A DNA stretch of 64,000 nt from Prolixibacter sp. NT017 (GTDB lineage: Bacteria; Bacteroidota; Bacteroidia; Bacteroidales; Prolixibacteraceae), in NCBI RefSeq assembly GCF_009617875.1, contig NZ_BLAV01000001.1:1488001-1552000 (forward strand). The letters are read 5' to 3'. A model generated the notes under the pieces. It was not told the DNA's origin, did no database searches, and saw only the letters and a list, made by a program, of their open reading frames with translations. Below, in pieces: positions 61,744 through 64,000 of the stretch (its first letter is position 1; every line of letters begins with the position of its first letter). The translations under genes were made by a program, and so were the position numbers.

Positions 61744-64000
61744 ATGTACATGAGAAAAATTCATTTATTTCTATCGATTGGAATTCTGCTTTTTATCGGG
61801 CAGGGATTGAGCTTTGCTTCCGTTCCACCAACATCAACAAAAAAATATACGCAGTATGTCAACCCATTTATTGGAACTGGCTCTGTTGATAGCTTAAGCC
61901 TATCGGGAAGTAATTTTCCGGGCGCTTGCGCTCCTTTCGGATTGGTACAGCTTAGCCCTGATACACGAGAATATCCCGACGACCCTTGCAGTGGCTACGA
62001 TTATAACGACAAAACCATTGTAGGTTTTAGCCATACGCATTTGAGTGGAACTGGTTGTCCTGACCTTTATGATTTTTTGTTCATGCCTTACCAGGGTGAT
62101 ATTCAATGGCAATGTGGGAGCGATGACGGAAAAACAAAAGGATTTCGTTCTGCATTTCGGCATGAGACAGAAAAAGCGTATCCCGGTTACTATAGCGTCG
62201 TTCTCGATGACTATCATATTAAGGCAGAGCTGACCGCAACAGAGCATTGCGGAATGCACCGCTACACTTTCTCGAATACCGATCCGGTTCACCTGATGAT
62301 TGACCTTGATCATTCGCTGGTCAGGAACAGTCCGTATCGCTATTGCAAAATCATCGAAGCCCAGGCCCGTGTGGTCGATTCGAAAACCATCGAAGGATAC
62401 CGTATTATTTCAGGCTGGGCTCCGCTCCGGAAAGTGTATTTCCGGGCCGAATTTTCCCGTCCGTTCCATTCGCACGCTTTTAAAGCCGGAAGGAATATCT
62501 TTGAGAATATTCCGGTAGCCAATAATTCCAATTTGAAGTTGGTGTTGAATTTTGATAAGGATAATTCGCAACCGTTATTGGTCAAGGTGGGACTTTCGTC
62601 GGTATCAGCCGAAGGTGCACGCGAGAATCTGAAAGCAGAGATAAAAGATTTCAATTTTGACGGCATCGTCGAGCAAACCAACGAAAGCTGGAATAAGGAG
62701 CTTTCGTGTGTTGACATAGAGGGAACGCCCAAGCAGAAGCGGATTTTCTACACCGGCTTATATCACTTGTTTATTCAACCCAACAACATTGCCGACGTTT
62801 CGGGTAATTACCTGGCAACTGATAACAGTATCCGGCATGCGCCTGATGGAAAGCACTACAGTACGTTCTCATTGTGGGACACCTATCGGGCCGCTCATCC
62901 TTTTTACACGCTGGTACAACAGAAGAGAACCGCAGCTTTTATTAATTCTATGCTGCGCCAGTACAAAACGTATGGCTATTTGCCTATCTGGCAATTGTGG
63001 GGACAAGAGAATTACTGCATGATTGGTAACCACGCTATTCCGGTTATCGTCGATGCCTTCTTCAAGGGAATTCCGGGAGTTGATTACCAGAAAGCTTATG
63101 AAGCTGTGAAGGCATCGTCGACGACTTCGCACCGGAATTCACCATTCAACATTCTGGATAAGTATGGCTATTTCCCGGAAGACTTGCAGACCCAGTCTGT
63201 TTCACTAACGCTCGAAATCGCTTACGATGACTGGTGCGTAGCGCAGATGGCAAAGAAACTCGGTCATGAAGACGACTATCAGTTTTTCCTGAATCGCTCC
63301 AATGATTATAAAAACCTGTTCGATAAATCGATCGGATTTTTCCGGGCGAAAGACAGCAACGGCAATTGGATTGAACCGTTTAATCCATTGAAATATGGTG
63401 GTAATGGCGGTTTTCCATTCACCGAAGGAAATGCCTGGCAGTATTTGTGGTATGTTCCGCAGGATGTGTATTCATTTATCGATATGATGGGGGGCGACAA
63501 GATGTTTGTCGACAAGCTCGATACCTTCTTTACGCTCAATGCCAAGCCTGGAGATGTCAACGGTAATGCGTCGGGCTTTATCGGGCAGTATGCCCACGGA
63601 AATGAGCCGAGTCACCACATTGTCTACTTATACGACTTTGCTGGCGAACCGTGGAAAGCCCAGTTTTACAGTGCCAAAATTCAGAATGAATTGTATACTG
63701 ATCAACAGTCGGGCTATTCCGGCAATGAAGATTGTGGTCAGATGTCGGCCTGGTACCTCTTCAGTTCGATGGGCTTTTATCCGGTCAATCCGGCCAACAG
63801 CGTATTCTGTTTCGGTTCGCCACAACTGGCAAAAGCCACTATCAACCTGGCTAATGGGAAGCAATTTACGGTGACGACAAAAAATGCAGGAGGTAAGAAC
63901 ATTTATATCCAGTCTGTCCGGTTGAACGGGAAACCGTATACACATTCCTATATTACGTATCAGGATATCATCTCCGGTGGTCAACTCGAATTTGTGATGG
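61744..64000 (+). CDS. GH92 family alpha-mannosidase (3' end beyond window)
   Basis: The frame is open from ATG 61744 (MYMRKIHLFLSIGILLFIGQ; in-frame ATGs also at 61711 and 61750) to the window edge, about 752 residues. The signal peptide cleavage is near SFAS. GH92 signatures are complete: YVNPFIGTG, SGYDYNDKTIVGFSHTHLSG, FSLWDTYRAAHPF, YAHGNEPSHH and GNEDCGQMSAWYLFSSMGFY. GH92 enzymes are calcium-dependent exo-alpha-mannosidases acting on yeast mannan or N-glycans. Position after SusCD supports mannose-rich glycan use. Only the last few dozen residues are missing. Confidence 0.95.
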   Translation, partial: MYMRKIHLFLSIGILLFIGQGLSFASVPPTSTKKYTQYVNPFIGTGSVDSLSLSGSNFPGACAPFGLVQLSPDTREYPDDPCSGYDYNDKTIVGFSHTHLSGTGCPDLYDFLFMPYQGDIQWQCGSDDGKTKGFRSAFRHETEKAYPGYYSVVLDDYHIKAELTATEHCGMHRYTFSNTDPVHLMIDLDHSLVRNSPYRYCKIIEAQARVVDSKTIEGYRIISGWAPLRKVYFRAEFSRPFHSHAFKAGRNIFENIPVANNSNLKLVLNFDKDNSQPLLVKVGLSSVSAEGARENLKAEIKDFNFDGIVEQTNESWNKELSCVDIEGTPKQKRIFYTGLYHLFIQPNNIADVSGNYLATDNSIRHAPDGKHYSTFSLWDTYRAAHPFYTLVQQKRTAAFINSMLRQYKTYGYLPIWQLWGQENYCMIGNHAIPVIVDAFFKGIPGVDYQKAYEAVKASSTTSHRNSPFNILDKYGYFPEDLQTQSVSLTLEIAYDDWCVAQMAKKLGHEDDYQFFLNRSNDYKNLFDKSIGFFRAKDSNGNWIEPFNPLKYGGNGGFPFTEGNAWQYLWYVPQDVYSFIDMMGGDKMFVDKLDTFFTLNAKPGDVNGNASGFIGQYAHGNEPSHHIVYLYDFAGEPWKAQFYSAKIQNELYTDQQSGYSGNEDCGQMSAWYLFSSMGFYPVNPANSVFCFGSPQLAKATINLANGKQFTVTTKNAGGKNIYIQSVRLNGKPYTHSYITYQDIISGGQLEFVM

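Overview
The window looks like the chromosome of a free-living or host-associated Bacteroidota, probably a marine or sediment Bacteroidales/Marinilabiliales-type organism (Prolixibacteraceae-like; this placement is inference). The evidence is a SusC/SusD pair behind an ECF sigma factor and FecR, TAnnTTTG-type -7 promoter motifs, weak Shine-Dalgarno signals, a SatD/DUF3307 pair, a four-helix-bundle S23 gene and typical Bacteroidota intergenic palindromes. GC content is moderate, except for an AT-rich islet at 42.2-44.0 kb. No rRNA, tRNA, CRISPR array, transposase or integrase was recognised.

Layout. 0-1 kb: a SatD-like regulator and the start of a DUF3307 membrane protein, preceded by four 20-bp palindromes spaced exactly 29 bp apart. 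1.0-5.4 kb: a nitrosative-stress locus (Crp/Fnr regulator, two-cluster ferredoxin, hydroxylamine reductase Hcp, cupin, YgbA-like protein) around a perfect TGTAACAGCTGTTACA operator. 6.3-7.8 kb: four tandem paralogues of a small secreted PepSY-like protein, with a sigma-54-like promoter upstream. 8.1-8.3 kb: a hairpin-rich, terminator-ended stretch that may be an sRNA. 8.4-12.2 kb: a convergent sigma-54 response regulator and hybrid histidine kinase. 12.5-25.9 kb: housekeeping and accessory genes (DUF502, MnmA, acetyltransferase, serine hydrolase, agmatine-to-putrescine pair, MscS, Gfo/Idh/MocA, zinc peptidase, GH18, AhpD-like).

26.3-39.5 kb is the most striking part. Ten genes on one strand encode a CitD-CitE fusion, CitF, an isocitrate/homoisocitrate-type dehydrogenase, an HD-domain protein, an S23 protein, two different fused aconitase-family enzymes, an antiquitin-type (ALDH7) aminoadipate-semialdehyde dehydrogenase, a lysine-ketoglutarate reductase and a saccharopine dehydrogenase. 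Read as one pathway, lysine goes through saccharopine and aminoadipate to 2-oxoadipate, then backwards through homoisocitrate, homoaconitate and homocitrate, which a citrate-lyase-like enzyme would split to acetate and 2-oxoglutarate. The net reaction (lysine + 2-oxoglutarate + CO2 + H2O to 2 glutamate + acetate) balances for atoms and redox. The saccharopine half is well supported by sequence; the reverse aminoadipate half is inference.

39.6-44 kb holds uncharacterised proteins, a 12-unit 21-bp tandem repeat, and an AT-rich islet with a PD-(D/E)XK-like nuclease candidate. 44.2-46.8 kb is an array of ~238-bp repeats with a 938-bp tandem duplication carrying twin DUF4884-like lipoproteins. 47-54.4 kb: a GH43 enzyme, an ABC-2 exporter, a sulfide:quinone-reductase-like flavoprotein with a 54-residue partner gene, and a divergent class V aminotransferase. 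54.6-64 kb: a polysaccharide utilisation locus (ECF sigma, FecR, SusC, SusD, GH92 alpha-mannosidase running off the end), probably for mannose-containing glycans.
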